NCBI GenBank assembly: GCA_014529385.2
Contig: CM043945.1
Location: 91,277,112-91,341,111, forward strand
DNA length: 64,000 nucleotides
Direction of reading: 5' to 3'
Source of the DNA: Adiantum capillus-veneris
Taxonomy: Eukaryota; Streptophyta; Polypodiopsida; Polypodiales; Pteridaceae
The translations under genes were made by a program, and so were the position numbers. The notes below the pieces were generated by a model. It did not search any database and was not told where the DNA came from. It worked only from the letters and a program-made list of their open reading frames with translations. Positions 41,017 to 52,492 of this stretch are shown here, piece by piece. Within the stretch, counting starts at the first letter, position 1. Every line of letters starts with the position of its first letter.

Positions 41017-44000
41017 TTTAGGGGAAAGAGGGTGTGTTTGTGGTCTCTTGGTCTTGTGAATGATTTTGCATGCATGCACAAGAGGTCGAGGACTACCATG
41101 TGCCGAGAGTCTTGGGAGGCGAGAATGAAGCCAATGTTGGCAGTGTGCAAGGTTGCTTAATAGGGGGAGAAGCCACCATTGATCAGCACCAAATTGTGAA
41201 ATACAACGTTTGACAAGTTTGTGCCGGCTTGGGGACCAAAATTTTGTCACTGTGGTGACCCAAGCCAATCTGTGTAGCAGCCGCCATCTCTCTTGCTCTC
41301 TCTTGCATCACTGTAGAGCTACCATAGCTTGATTTTGGATGTATTTTCATACCTTAGGACACCCAAGGCCATAGAATTTGGTCGTGTTCCCATGACGGGC
41401 ACACACTCCTTGAGTAAGCATACCCTCTAATAAAGGGCCGAGCCCCATGACAAGCATGTTTTCAACTACTTACTCATGTCTGCAACGTGGTACATGGCAC
41501 CTAACATTGTTTGAAGAGCTTCCACAATATCGACATAAAGTTTTCCTTTTGAGTACAAGCGTTTAAAGCTTGGCAATATCACGGTTTTGCTAAGGAAAGC
41601 ACACATCATGTACACAAGGGGAATTCTTTATAGAGGAAGCAACAAAATCCCAAGGCTTTTTGCAATGGAAATCAACAAGTCTCCAAACTGACATGACAAT
41701 GGGAAAAGGGAATTTGATTTTGATGTTGGACATTGCATTTCACCACTTGGTATTTTGTGTGCAAGCAAGGCTTTTTAAAGGTATACAAATCAAGCAAGGC
41801 TACAATCGGCAAGGCTACACACCACCATGGTAGGGACCATGGTTAAGACTACAACAAGATCTTATGTACTCAAGCAAGGCTCACGATTCTGCAAGGCACA
41901 TCCACAAGGATACAAAAAACTTGGCATGCATGGTCATGCAGCATGCAAAAGATTGATAGCACGGCAAGTCAAGTGGAGTGATTAATACGGTATGCATAGA
42001 TTTTCAGTTTTTTTTGACAAATTTTTCAAAACATGTTGCATAGCCCTATCATGCAATAGAGGTGGGTGCACTTTAAGCACTCCAGGCACAAGCACGGATT
42101 GTGACAATAAGCATTACAATTTTGTTGCATACATTGTTGGCAAAGGACCAGTGATTAGTTTCCAAACCCAAATCAAGCATGTCTTGAGTACAAACTACCT
42201 CAATTTGAAGCATGGCTTCTCCCGAATACCTTGACAAAACACACTCATCAATAGTTAAATTTTGTTAAAAATGCATGGCAAATCGGTAACATTCTAGCAT
42301 CTCAAGGAGATTGGCACAGCCTCTTGCTAGACTTGATGAAGGGTGCAAAGTTTCTTGGCATGGCCATGATATATGTGTTGGTAGACACATCTTATGGCTA
42401 TGAAAACATGAGGACGTGTATGAAGCATGGCTTCAATTTAAGGCATCTTGCATCGAGGCTTTCAAGAGGGGAGACTTTGCAATGCACCTAAGTGAGGGTG
42501 CCAGTATGACACAAACCAAGAGGGATACAAGGTACGTATAATAGCTCTCCCTTTATTAGTATATCTGGATATGAGCTAGATTCCAACAAGACAACAAAAA
42601 AGGCTGAAATTTACTCTCAGGTGAGCCTTTGCTTCAAAAATTCAGAATAATTGACCATAGTAAGCCACCAGGTAAGACAATTTCAAGTTTTCTTGTTTTT
42701 CTATGTTTAAAACTTTAATTTGGAAAAGATTATATCTACCCATCAGAAGCAAGGCTTTCAACCTATGCCAAGGTACTACCCATTGACTTGGGATCAAGGA
42801 AACTAGCACACAAGTTTGGTAATTTGGCAATGTAGGGATATAAGTAAACATTTTACGTAGAAGAATGTTGAATTGTGATGTATCAATGCTAGTACAAAGG
42901 GTGTACGTCACTTTAGATATCGGCTCAATCTGTAGGGACCATCATTGTAGCTAAGGGCTTCTTTACTACATTGCATGCATGGCATGGCAAAATAACTTCC
43001 ACCCTCATTGTCTATGCTTCCACTATTACCACTAGTTACTTTTTCAAGGACAAGGTAAGTTATTGATTCTTTAAAATGATTTTTCTTTACGGATCTTCAG
43101 TTGATGTCAACACAAAACGACACCAGAAGGAACATTCATCACAAGGACTTAATTCACAAACAACGTGCTCTAGCTAAGCCACCTTGTTATAGTCATGACC
43201 ACATACAAGGTAGGTGGGTCAAGATGTGACTTATGCTTTTTTGTTGCATCTCTTTGAGAGAGCATCGTGCAAGAAAACTGGTGTATGCTTATAGGATACG
43301 CTACAAGCCAAATATTGAATGCTTCAAAATTTTCCTCACCCTAGCATGCACTCTCTCTCTATATTTCCTACTTCTCTAAAGAAATAATGAGCACATTATA
43401 AGTAGGCATGTGATACGTGTTGGCTATGCATCATCAGGAGCCAGGGTGCTCTGACTCTCAGCCAGAAATTGGTGATGACACCACAATATTTAGTATTCAT
43501 TGGTCAATAACGTGAATACTTATTTATGTCTAGAATACCACATATCTATTGAATGGAGTACCCCTTGACTTTAATGGACAAGCAAGAGCCTTGCCCTTAA
43601 TGGTTTTTTGGGTGCTACTTTAGCACTGCATGTTTCTAGTGCGTTCATCCATTTCAGTTTTCTATGATCCTGAACTTGTCTAGGATTATTTATACCATGG
43701 TGTATAGATGTAGTAAAGCATTGCAGACAACACGTTTGTCCAGAAGAACTAGAAGTCCCACTTGAGAGGATCTCCCGTTTTCTCTATAGCACTAGGTGTG
43801 TCTATAGAAGCACCAATTTTAGGGTAGGACCCATCTTTGATTACTAAATCACTCAATAAGTGTAGCAAGTAGGCATGGCCTCGCTATCAAGAAAATAATT
43901 CAGGGGACAACATGAAGAGATTAAGAGAGTCTCCCATTAGGTAATCTCTTGTTGGAAACCCAAGAAAATTTAGTACAACTACTTTTGTTGAGGTGTTAGG

Positions 44001-45219
44001 AATCATCCTCTTCTATTCCAAGTTCAACTTTCCAAGTTGGTTCCAATCACTTTTAGATCAGGCAAACTATGATGGTCACCATCAATTGCTAGTAGAAGTA
44101 GTTTCTTGGCAATGTAGATTCTAAGCAAGGGTTTTGGATTGCAAAGGCACCATTGCAATACTGCTAGATTTTCACTAATCTTTTAATTAGTGTTATTAGG
44201 CCTTTGCATGTGGGATATTTGGTCCTGTGCATTTGACTACAGGTTGGTGAACACTATGTTCAACCACCAGGTACGCATCTGATCTGGTGTTATTTCATTC
44301 TGAATATGCTTTGATTGATTTCTACAAGTAGGGTGTATTAGCTTCAATGCTTTCATCCACTTTGATCTTCAAATATATGACAAGGTCAAAAAGTTTTGGG
44401 ATGTAGTGTCATAGATACATTTCTACATTACATTAGCCATAAGCATTGGCAAGTAGTATGATTATGGATATATATGTTTGGATTTGTTTTTGCTAAATGG
44501 GTACACACTATGTGTTATGGTCCCTAGTGTTTAGCAAAGGCTAATTTGGAGTGTCAATATGCACATTCATGATGTCAGTAGCTTCTAAAGTATTTGCACT
44601 CTATGTGAAATATCTCTATGAGATTAAGTGTAGATATATCAATCATCAATATATGCCATGGCTCGATTTGGGTCTCAATTTGGGTGCTTGTAGATCAGCT
44701 CACTACAGTTAACAAAGATGGTTGTTTCTATAATTATTGATTAATTAGCAATAATGCAAGGAATTGTGATCTCTGTTTACCACTCATATTGCAGGATTGT
44801 TTGTAAATGGTGGGGAAACACACCTCAGTATTGTCACTTATCCAGAGAGGATAGGCATTTTACAAGTGGATATTCTAAGCGCGTACATTAGCACCAAACA
44901 ATCAAATTGGAAAGGTTATCTCTCTAGTTGGAATTTGCTTACCATGAAGCAAAGCATGTTGTGAGACTAAGTTTAGCGTCTTCATGTTTAAATCAAGTTC
45001 TCAACCTTGAACATCGTTTATGGTGGGGTAGTTTATTGATGAAGATGATATGAAGTCAAGGACTTATACTTTGCTGATGAGTTATGTTAGCCAATTAATT
45101 TCATGGAAAGCGGAAAGAGGTACTCTTTTAGATATATCTCAGTTATGATAATTTGTTTAGCATACTCAAGTGAGTTCTAAACGGAGTCTATACACTATGT
45201 TGGTGAGTATAAGACAGCT
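41017..45219. other. Internal noncoding region of the non-autonomous LTR element
   Basis: There is no gag, pol or other domain in 4.2 kb on either strand; the longest frames are under 95 residues and look random. Short words such as GCAAGGCTA recur around 41,760-41,960. The region looks like stuffer DNA replacing the coding part. Confidence 0.6.
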
Positions 45220-45422
45220 ACACAAGACGGTTTCAAATAGATAACAATGTGGAAAATCAAGATGTTCTTCTTGATTTCATTGAACCTCCTACTAAACTGT
45301 ATTCCGATCAGATGTACAATTTGATCTATGAAGGATGCCATTGTGAAAAAAATTAGTGTTTCTATAAAGATATCACCACTTTTATTTTCAGGGACAAAAA
45401 CACTTCTCCAAGCAGGGAGTAA
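45220..45422 (+). pseudogene. Retained pol C-terminal tail of the non-autonomous element, with polypurine tract
   Basis: Plus-strand translation gives DNNVENQDVLLDFIEPPT and, after stops, DITTFIFRDKNTSPSRE. Family G (minus strand, 61.2-61.4 kb) has DDNVIDHQILADYIRPPT and YPTFVCKDKNTS at the same spacing. The stretch ends in the purine-rich AAGCAGGGAGTAA (45,410-45,422). Confidence 0.7.
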
Positions 45423-45563
45423 TGTAAGGCCGAGGGTCACGGACCCAAGCCAAGGGGAAACTACCTAGATGTGGACAGGGAATCCTATAGACACAAGGCC
45501 AAGGGCCTTATAAATAGGGTGGTAGGGTGGAAGATTCTCATGGGAGTTCCCTAGGGTCTTTCA
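45423..45563 (+). repeat. Right LTR of the non-autonomous element
   Basis: Begins TGTAAGGCCGAGGG and ends GGGTCTTTCA. A TATA box TTATAAATAGGG lies at about 45,510-45,521. The start matches the family G LTR start (TGTAAGGCCAAGGG). Confidence 0.72.
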
Positions 45564-45569
45564 AGTTGA

Positions 45570-46980
45570 AGTCTAGATAGAGACAAATAAAAAACTATTG
45601 CAAAGAAGGTGCGGTTTGCGGCTACACCTTTGCTAGAAGGACTCAGATGGATTGATGGGGAAAACTTCTTGGGAGCCTAGCTGAGAGATCCAAAGAACAT
45701 TGGGCATAAATTCGCTAAAGAAACATTGAAGTAGCTAAAGATTGGAGAGAAGGATTTCCTTATTGAAGAGGAGATCAAATGCTTTCAAGAGATGCTTGCA
45801 AATCATGGTAAAGCCTTTGCTTTGAGACTAGGAACTATGTAGATCCAAATGTTATTTCTCTTATGGTTATACTTATTGTTCCTCACATGCCATGGAGTTT
45901 ACGTCCTATTCGAGTTCCTAAATCTCACCTATCAAAGCTTATTGATTTCCTCAATGAGAAGATAAAAATGGCTATTTTGGAACTTTTATGTGCACCATAT
46001 TTGAGTTAGTGGTTAATTGTTACAAAGACAACTGATACCTTAAGGTTTATACATGATATGCAATCGGTCAACAAGGTAACAATTAGGAATGTGGGTACAA
46101 GACCAATTGTGGATGAGTTTGTTGAAGTCTTTGTAGGGATAGATTTCTACTCTATGGGTGACTGTTACTCAGGATATGATCAATTTTGGGATGCTTTGGA
46201 GACAAGGATCTTACTACTATGCATACACCTCTTGTTTTGGTAAGTACGTGCACTCTACCATAGGGTGCTACAAACTCTGTTGATTTTAAGATGAACAATG
46301 CAAATAAAGTGTCGAGGGATTTTATTCCTCATGAACTATGCCTTTCATCAATGATTTTTCAATTAAAGGATGTGAACAAGGTTCCAAAGAAGAGGTCAAA
46401 GATCAAACACGTTGTCGACAATTTGATGCACAATGCATTGTTGATTGTGATGCTATTTTATCCAAGCTTAAAGAAAGCTTGAAACTTTCAAGGCAAAAAT
46501 CCTTTTTTGGTTCTAAAGATATTTTAATTGTGAGGCATATGTGTGGTCCAAATGGAACATGCACATCAGTTCCTGAAGTTTGTCAATTTCTGGGTGCATG
46601 TGTATTCTATCTTATTTGGTTGCCTCACTTTGCTCATGTTGCAGAGGTGATTTATCAATTGTTAAGGAAGGGTAAAAGGTTTGTATGTGAAGAATTTCAT
46701 ACAAAATCCATAAAAAAATTAAAGAAGATTCTTCTCAAGACTCCCAACTTGAGGAAGGTTGAGTATAAATGCGGAAGGCCAATGATCTTGACAGTTGACA
46801 CTAGTTCGATAAGCATTGGGTGAGCTATAGGTCAAGATGATGAAGAAGGCCACATGTATGTAGTTTTATTTGGGGTAAAAGTGCTTAATTCTCATCAAAG
46901 AGGTAAACCACAGGTTAACAGAGAAATTTGGGGTGTTGTTATTTCCCTAAGGTCTGTCAAAGAATATTTCAAGGTGCTTC
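45570..46980 (+). pseudogene. Family E gypsy reverse transcriptase and RNase H (copy 2)
   Basis: The reading resumes with LLEGLRWIDGENF, then LRFIHDMQSVNKVTIRNVG (RT fingers) and FYSMGDCYSGYDQF near 46,170, where motif A's Asp is in SMGDCYSGYDQF. Motif C is TMPFINDFSIKGCEQG at about 46,340, where the usual D-D is N-D. The thumb, VPEVCQFLGACVFYLIWLPHFAHVAE, is intact in 46,338-46,823. RNase H follows with GRPMILTVDTSSISIG and stops near 46,820. Many frameshifts. Confidence 0.8.
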
Positions 46981-47079
46981 AGTTGTAGTAGAGACAGATT
47001 GTTTGCCATTGATAGAGATGATAACAAAGTTCTCTACTCTAGTCATTGCTATGCTATGATGAATAGCCAGAAATACTCT

Positions 47080-48130
47080 AATGTAAGGCATCAAGATGTA
47101 TTACATCCAACTTGTCCACTATGTATGCATTACAAGTGGGTAGTAGATTTGATTACAACGTGAATGGGGATTTGGCTGATGACATATATTGTTCTTGCTA
47201 TAGAATATTTCACTAACCAGGTTGAAGGGAGAGCTTTGCATACAAAAGCTACAATTTTTGTGTGGAAATTTTTGCTTGAAGATGTAATTTCCTGGTATGT
47301 TTTTGTTGGTAGAATCACTACTGATAGATGAGAGCTAGATGCAGATGAATCTCATGAGTTCTTTGCTTGTTTGGGCATCAAACTTTCTCTTACTACAGTG
47401 TACATTCCAGAAGGTAATGGGAAAAGTTAAAGAGGGCATCCGCCTTTAGCAAAGGCATGTCGAGGGATGAGAGCTAGATGCAGATGAATCTCATGAGTTC
47501 TTTGCTTGTTTGGGCATCAAACTTTCTCTTACTACAGTGTACATTCCAGAAGGTGATGGGAAAAGTGAAAGAGGGCATCCACCCCTTAGCAAAGGCATGT
47601 CGAGGGCGTATTGGAAATTGGCCTAAGCTACTACCTTTTGCTTTATGGGATGATTGCACTACGCATAGTTTTGTTACAAGTTTTATGCCATTTGAATTGA
47701 TGCATGGGAAAAAACCCATTATTGTAGAGGAGGCGGTTATGTCTTGGACTATAATGCCACGGGAAGTAGGTATGTCTACAAAACAATTACTTGCTTTATA
47801 TATTTGCCAACTTGAGGGGCGTCAAGAAGATATCAAGCAAGCCAAAGCTAAGCTCAAGGAGACATGATTGAAGAACAAAGCAGCATTTGACAAGAAGCAT
47901 AGGCTATGGCCTTAGGCTATCATACATGGTGATTGGAAACTTGTTTATGATAGGTGTTTGGAAAACTAATACTCTACTGCTATGAGAAATATGGTCAAAT
48001 ATTGGTTTGGACCATATGTTGTACTTCCACCTTGTGACAATGTGAGCTCGATGGAACTGAGCTTAGAGTACTTATTGCCGGGAAAAGAATCAAGTTGTTC
48101 AAGAAAAAAGGGTGAGTTCAATTTTAAGGA
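47080..48130 (+). pseudogene. Family E gypsy integrase (copy 2)
   Basis: Broken RNase H end and H2C2 precede core wording YKWVVDLITT and ESLLIDES. Frame 47,478-47,867 and its duplicate read ELDADESHEFFACLGIKLSL, VYIPEGDGKSERGHPP (catalytic Glu present, unlike copy 1) and GNWPKLLPFALWDDCTTHS. The C-terminus reads YWFGPYVV near 48,000. A 139-bp tandem duplication splits the core. Confidence 0.78.
47327..47604 (+). repeat. 139-bp tandem duplication in integrase
   Basis: Units start at 47,327 and 47,466 (GATGAGAGCTAGATGCAGAT) and are nearly identical, with one base of the second CATCCACC block differing. The copy repeats the second Asp and Glu region of the integrase. Confidence 0.93.
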
Positions 48131-48329
48131 TCAAATCTTGGATTAGCTACCAAGGTACAATTATAATATGTATGCATCAGATGATGTGTGTTTGATGAAG
48201 CTTTTGGTAATGAAAATTAATGAATAATAAGGTTGGCACATGCTGGAGGATTTGCAGGTTCATAGAGGGTACATGTCATGATTCTCTACATCTACAAGGG
48301 ACAACTTAAATAGGACGCAAGCTTTTTGA

Positions 48330-49140
48330 CTTTATCATTGTTGCCCAACAAAACTAATTGCATCTGCTATTGACTTGGTTACAGGTTATTAGGGAGAAAT
48401 TTCCTAATTATTTATGCTTTGGTTGATCTTCATGTCAATGTTGCAAATGGAAAAGCTTTAATCAGTATGAATCTACCTAATGGCTAGTTGTGTGGCATTG
48501 AAGAAGGCTTGTGGTTTTTGGCAATTCCCTAGTCGATATTCATGCCAAATATGATGCACTTTACAAACCATTACATGCTTGCAAGGATATCTAATTTATG
48601 GGAGTGGCAATGATGTGGTATTATGCAATGCTTTAGTTGAGATCTATGCCTAGTGTTTGGCAATGCCCTAGTTGATATTCATGCCAAATATGGTGCACTT
48701 TAGAGAGCACTAAGTGCTTGCAAGGAAATGTAATTTATGGGCATGACAAAGATGTGGTATTCAGTAATGCTTTGATTGAAATATATGCCTAATGTGGTTG
48801 ACTGGAAAAGCTTCAGCTAATCCATATTCCAAATGTTGTGTTTGGCAATGATTTGGAAGATATTTATGCCTAATGTGATGAACTTTGGAGGAAAAAAAGT
48901 GGTTGAGGAGTTGTGCCAATGCTTTGATTGATATGTATACCAAATGTCTTGCTTGGAAATGCTTCAGTAGATATGTATGCCAAATGAGGTACACTTTGGA
49001 GGGTACAAAAGATTCTTGAGGAGCTTGGTGACTAAATGTTTCTTGGAGTGCATTGATTGTGGTGGTTTATGCACAACATAGCTACGGTAGAGAAGCTTTG
49101 AGCTGCTTTTACTAGATGTAAAGGGAAGGCCTTTTTCAAT
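48330..49140 (+). pseudogene. Pentatricopeptide repeat (PPR) gene relic
   Basis: Plus-strand translation in all three frames shows repeated wording: FGNALVDIHAKYGAL (48,655), FSNALIEIYA.CG (48,765), FGNDLEDIYA (48,845), LGNASVDMYAK (48,955) and VSWSALIVVVYAQHSYGREAL (49,038-49,100). These are PPR motifs of the PLS class, in which N-A-L-x-D-M-Y-A-K-C-G and S-W-x-A-L-I-x-x-Y-A-Q are typical. PPR proteins bind organelle RNA. The units are compressed (72-135 bp apart) and no frame exceeds about 40 residues. It is the only host-type gene trace in the window. Confidence 0.72.
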
Positions 49141-49770
49141 GCATCCATCTATGCTTGCACCTCAAAAGGAAAATGGCCATACAATGGCTGCCCAAAAGCC
49201 CAAGGGATGGCCTTTCCATTATGAGTCACCCCAGACAAAGGTTTATGCAATGTGCATGGGTGCAAACAATGTGTCTATACAAGGCCCTAAAACATGGCCC
49301 CCGTATCATGCATATGGAAGAGATGCATTAGGTAACACAGTGTTGTGCAAGAGGCAAGTACTGAACCAATTGTTTAGTGGTTTCTGTCGATGAGGTTTCA
49401 TTTATCTTGCATTTATCAAACAAAAGTTGTTGAAGATGAATGTTCCATTGTTTAATAGTTGGTTTGATGAGTACCAGCAGTTGGTTTTTGTTGATTCTTT
49501 GTTGAGCTTTAGGTACCCACTTAAAGGTTCGTTTTGGAGACTTGGAAGATGATTGATGTCTTGATTGTTTCAGTCTCCATTTCCGTGTTGGTGTTTTGGC
49601 TATTTTTGACTTTTGGATTGACATCTGGGAATTCATTTGTAGTTGTTGAAGCTGGAAGAATCATGGACTTGTTGTTTAGATTCCTGCCACCGTTTATTGC
49701 TTTGAAATAGATGTCCTAGAAATTGTGAAGCTAGACTCCATTGAGTTGGAATATTGATTGTGAAGCAATC
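49141..49770. other. No recognised gene
   Basis: A minus-strand frame of 102 residues (49,328-49,636) is Lys/Gln-rich (KTPTRKWRLKQSRHQSSSK) without a named domain; it could be a gag-like linker of family C. A plus frame (49,139-49,393) is unrecognised. Confidence 0.35.
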
Positions 49771-50223
49771 ATTAGGCAAAATTTGGACTCACAAAGGGGC
49801 CCTTTAAGGAGTTTGACTTTACCTCTCTCTACCAAAACGGGCACATGGATAAATTCTTGCAAACAAACTCCAAAGTTGGCGGAGGTTTGACAGTTAGAAT
49901 GTCCTCTTCAAGCTCTATCTACTAATATATAGCACGCCATGAGATTCCTCATATTTTAGAAGATTCTTTTTTTGATTCACTTAGATTCCGACAGAGTTGT
50001 CACATCATAGGTGAATCAAAAAAAGAATCTTCTAAAATATGAAGAATCTCATGGCGTGCTATATATCAGTAGTAGATAGAGCTTGAAGAGGACATTCTAA
50101 CTGTCAAACCTCCGCCAACTTTGGAGTTTGTTTGCAAAAATTTATCCATGCGCCCGTTTTGGTAGAGAGAGGTAAAGTCAAACTCCTTAAAGGGCCCCTT
50201 TGTGAGTCCAAATTTTGCCTAAT
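49771..50223. repeat. 453-bp near-perfect inverted repeat (foldback)
   Basis: Left arm 49,771-49,980 (210 bp) and right arm 50,011-50,223 (213 bp) are reverse complements apart from three substitutions and one 3-bp indel, about 98% identity. They are separated by a 30-bp loop. Ends are ATTAGGCAAAATTTGGACTC and its complement. A long hairpin RNA would form on transcription from either side. The right arm continues the minus-strand reading of 50,104-50,442, so the arms derive from local sequence rather than from an obvious transposon. Confidence 0.95.
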
Positions 50224-50439
50224 AGCTTTGTGTATCCAAATTTGAGGTGGCTTGGTTGCCATGACAGGTTGTTTAACCCAAGCCTTCTTAACCGTATTTC
50301 TAGAGTTCTTGAAGATGGTCAGTGTGGAAGATTCGACTGTGGTTTGTTTGTGATCGTGTTGTTTGATTGGTGCTATACATCTCGAGTGTGATCTATTTAT
50401 GCCAATGGCACAATAAGCTATACCCATGAGACTGTATTT

Positions 50440-50730
50440 CAATGTGTCATCTTGTCAGTCCAGACTTGCTTTGTAAGTGTGCAGCCAAGAAAATCCTGAA
50501 ACGATTTTCTCATTTAGATTTGTATCTGTCATAATATGGAATCGATGTGGGAAGTAGTTACCTTCAATGTTAATTGAGACATTGGATTTTTACAAACTAA
50601 CCATTGTTCCTTGATTAGTTGCCTTCATCTCGATCTAAGTTGGCTCAATGATGGAGTTCGATAGTTTGAGATAGGTCAAGTATCACATTGCATTTAACCG
50701 CACCCCAGTATCTACAAATGCTCTTTCTGT
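50440..50730 (-). pseudogene. Second retropepsin-like segment (family C copy 2)
   Basis: Minus-strand translation reads TERAFVDTGVRLNAM (D-T-G catalytic motif), LKLSNSIIEPT, MVSLKINVSI and FHIMTDTN..VSGFSWLHTYKASLD. It has D-T-G, a central strand and a late hydrophobic-G-x-x-W-L motif in retropepsin order. It lies about 1.4 kb downstream of the first protease on the same strand. It could belong to another element pasted here or be a duplicated domain. Confidence 0.5.
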
Positions 50731-51036
50731 TGTGCCAAAGGCTAGCTTGACATTGATTCAAACATCCATTCCTCCAAGCCAACCTTGCTCTATCTAGATT
50801 GTTGTGATAGGAGGAGAAGGTGTTGTAGCTTGAGGTAGGATAACTATATTTTGTCGTTCTTTGTGCGTTAATACCCACACCCAAGCTTCCTCATGTGCTT
50901 GTGCTTTAATTGCTTGAGCCTTTTGCTTTAATTCCTTTGTTTCATGTATCTTCTCCGACATTGCTGTTGTGAGAGGTTGATGATTTTTCCTCAATCTGCA
51001 TCCATTAATCCAATTAGACATGACCTCTCCCTCCAA
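50644..51036 (-). pseudogene. Linker frame upstream of the second protease segment
   Basis: Frame 50,794-51,036 opens LEGEVMSNWINGCRLRKNH and is rich in Lys/Gln/Ala (KELKQKAQAIKAQAHEEA), a likely helix. It is in register with the D-T-G segment after a shift. No named domain. Confidence 0.35.
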
Positions 51037-51088
51037 TGTTGCGAGCTGGAAGGCAACGCTTGTTGCATTGAACTTTTCAATGTTAGAA

Positions 51089-51108
51089 CCCCCCCCCCCC
51101 CCCCCCCC
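51089..51108. repeat. Homopolymer C20
   Basis: Twenty consecutive C on the plus strand, after TGTTAGAA. Likely length-variable and error-prone in assembly. Confidence 0.95.
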
Positions 51109-51762
51109 AACTTTCCATTTCTGTTGTCTAACCTCCTTCAGTGTCTGTTTTAACTTTTGGTATTGACCTTTTTATTCAATTTTGGACATCTTCGTTGATA
51201 TTTTGGTTGCATCTCTTGTTTTCTTTTTGCTCAGCTTCTTTGGTTTTTCTCAAAAAGTTATTTGTTCCAAATGTTTCTTGGTTATTTTGTCTCGGACACA
51301 GTCATCTGCTCCCGCTAGCATAAGATACTGCATTTTGGTCATCAACTTTGGCGTTGGTTTCTCATATTTGTTTCTTTGTTATTTTATTCATCTCATTTGA
51401 TACCTCTTTTGCCCTCATTTTTTGGTTAGTAAACTTGTAGAAGATTGGCTCATCTAGATTTGGTGCGTTTTTGTTGTCTCAACCACTTGACAGCTCATTC
51501 TCAGCATTGTTCCCAAGTTCATCGCTTCTTGAATCATGGAGCTCGTTTTTTTTTAATCATCACTCAAATCTCAAATAGAAACTTTTTCCACTACATGTTT
51601 ACAATTGATTGTTTCATTGGTCTCTTTTGTTACCATTTCCACTTTTGGTGTTAAGACAACATTCACCATCTGGAAGAGCATTATACCGTAACCATTCTTA
51701 TCACAAAAGGTCGTAGTGGTTACTTCGTTTACACAAACATCTAGAGTCACCAATATTTTCTC

Positions 51763-52492
51763 TCATCCAAAGGGTTCAAACAACTCCTCTAGAAACAGCT
51801 CTCTCACATAATAGTTATCTTCTACAGAGCGCTCCAGGATGCATTCCTCCTTTCTCAGGATTCCACAATCTGACACTCCAACTATCCAAATGTGTGCATC
51901 CTTCATTAACCAAGCAGGCAGATGTGTCCCTAAGTCAGTAGTTACACCAAAGTCTTCTACCAAGGTATGATTTACATCCATGTTACTATGATCCTTTATA
52001 CTAACCTTGGTTGTGATACCCTTATGCCGCAAATATAGATAGTCCTAGCTCCAATGTTGAACCGTTTTGAGATGACGCATGAATGGTCACCCTAAAATGA
52101 CTTCAAACTTGTTTCATTTCTCAAAATCAACCACAGCCAAAGTATGTTCATACTCTATTCCGCAAGAGGATAAAATGGCATTCCAACATTCCTAAGGGTC
52201 TTCCCACATACCCATTTACTAATTGCAGTTTCATGTCTGTTTTCCTGAGAGCTGGTCTTCCCCATTTCTCCCAAATTCCTTTGGTAGCAATGGATACTCT
52301 AGCTCCACTATCAAGTATTGCTATCGTCTTGAATCCCTTGTACTCTTGCAGTAAGGTGGCGTTCCCTTCCTTGCCTGCGTAATAGTCACCCATCTTATTC
52401 ATCGGTACAAGCTCTGCTTTGGGTTTCTTTAGCATATTTGTTTTAATGATTTCACCTAAAAGCTTACCTTCAGTCAACCCCACTTTTTGCAA
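51763..52492 (-). pseudogene. gypsy retropepsin (family C copy 2)
   Basis: Frame 52,148-52,492 has the active-site motif TIAILDSGARVSIATKGIWE (D-S-G-A) and KLQLVNGYVGRPLGMLE, a standard retropepsin order. After a frameshift, the minus strand near 52,080 reads an F-M-R-H end motif, and YLRHKGITTKVSIKDH follows in 51,763-52,032. Catalytic residues are intact, but the polyprotein frame is not. It would cleave Gag-Pol. Confidence 0.82.

Larger units (their letters stand above)
40846..45563 (+). mobile_element. Non-autonomous gypsy LTR element, about 4.7 kb, nested in family E
   Basis: Left LTR 40,846-41,003 and right LTR 45,423-45,563 share GATGTGGACAGGGAATCCTA, AATAGGGTGGTA.GGTGGA and GTTCCC.TAGGTCTTTCA, and both are bounded by TG..CA. 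A primer-binding site CGGTATCAGAGC lies at 41,005-41,016. A purine-rich stretch (AAGCAGGGAGTAA) precedes the right LTR. The inside is noncoding except for a pol tail at 45,220-45,420 matching family G. No 5-bp target duplication is visible. Family E reading resumes at about 45,580. Confidence 0.75.

Noticed and set aside
45195-45440. Minus-strand 81-aa frame as a gene
   Set aside because: It is antisense to the conserved pol tail and LTR start on the plus strand; the same shadow occurs at 27,019-27,273.
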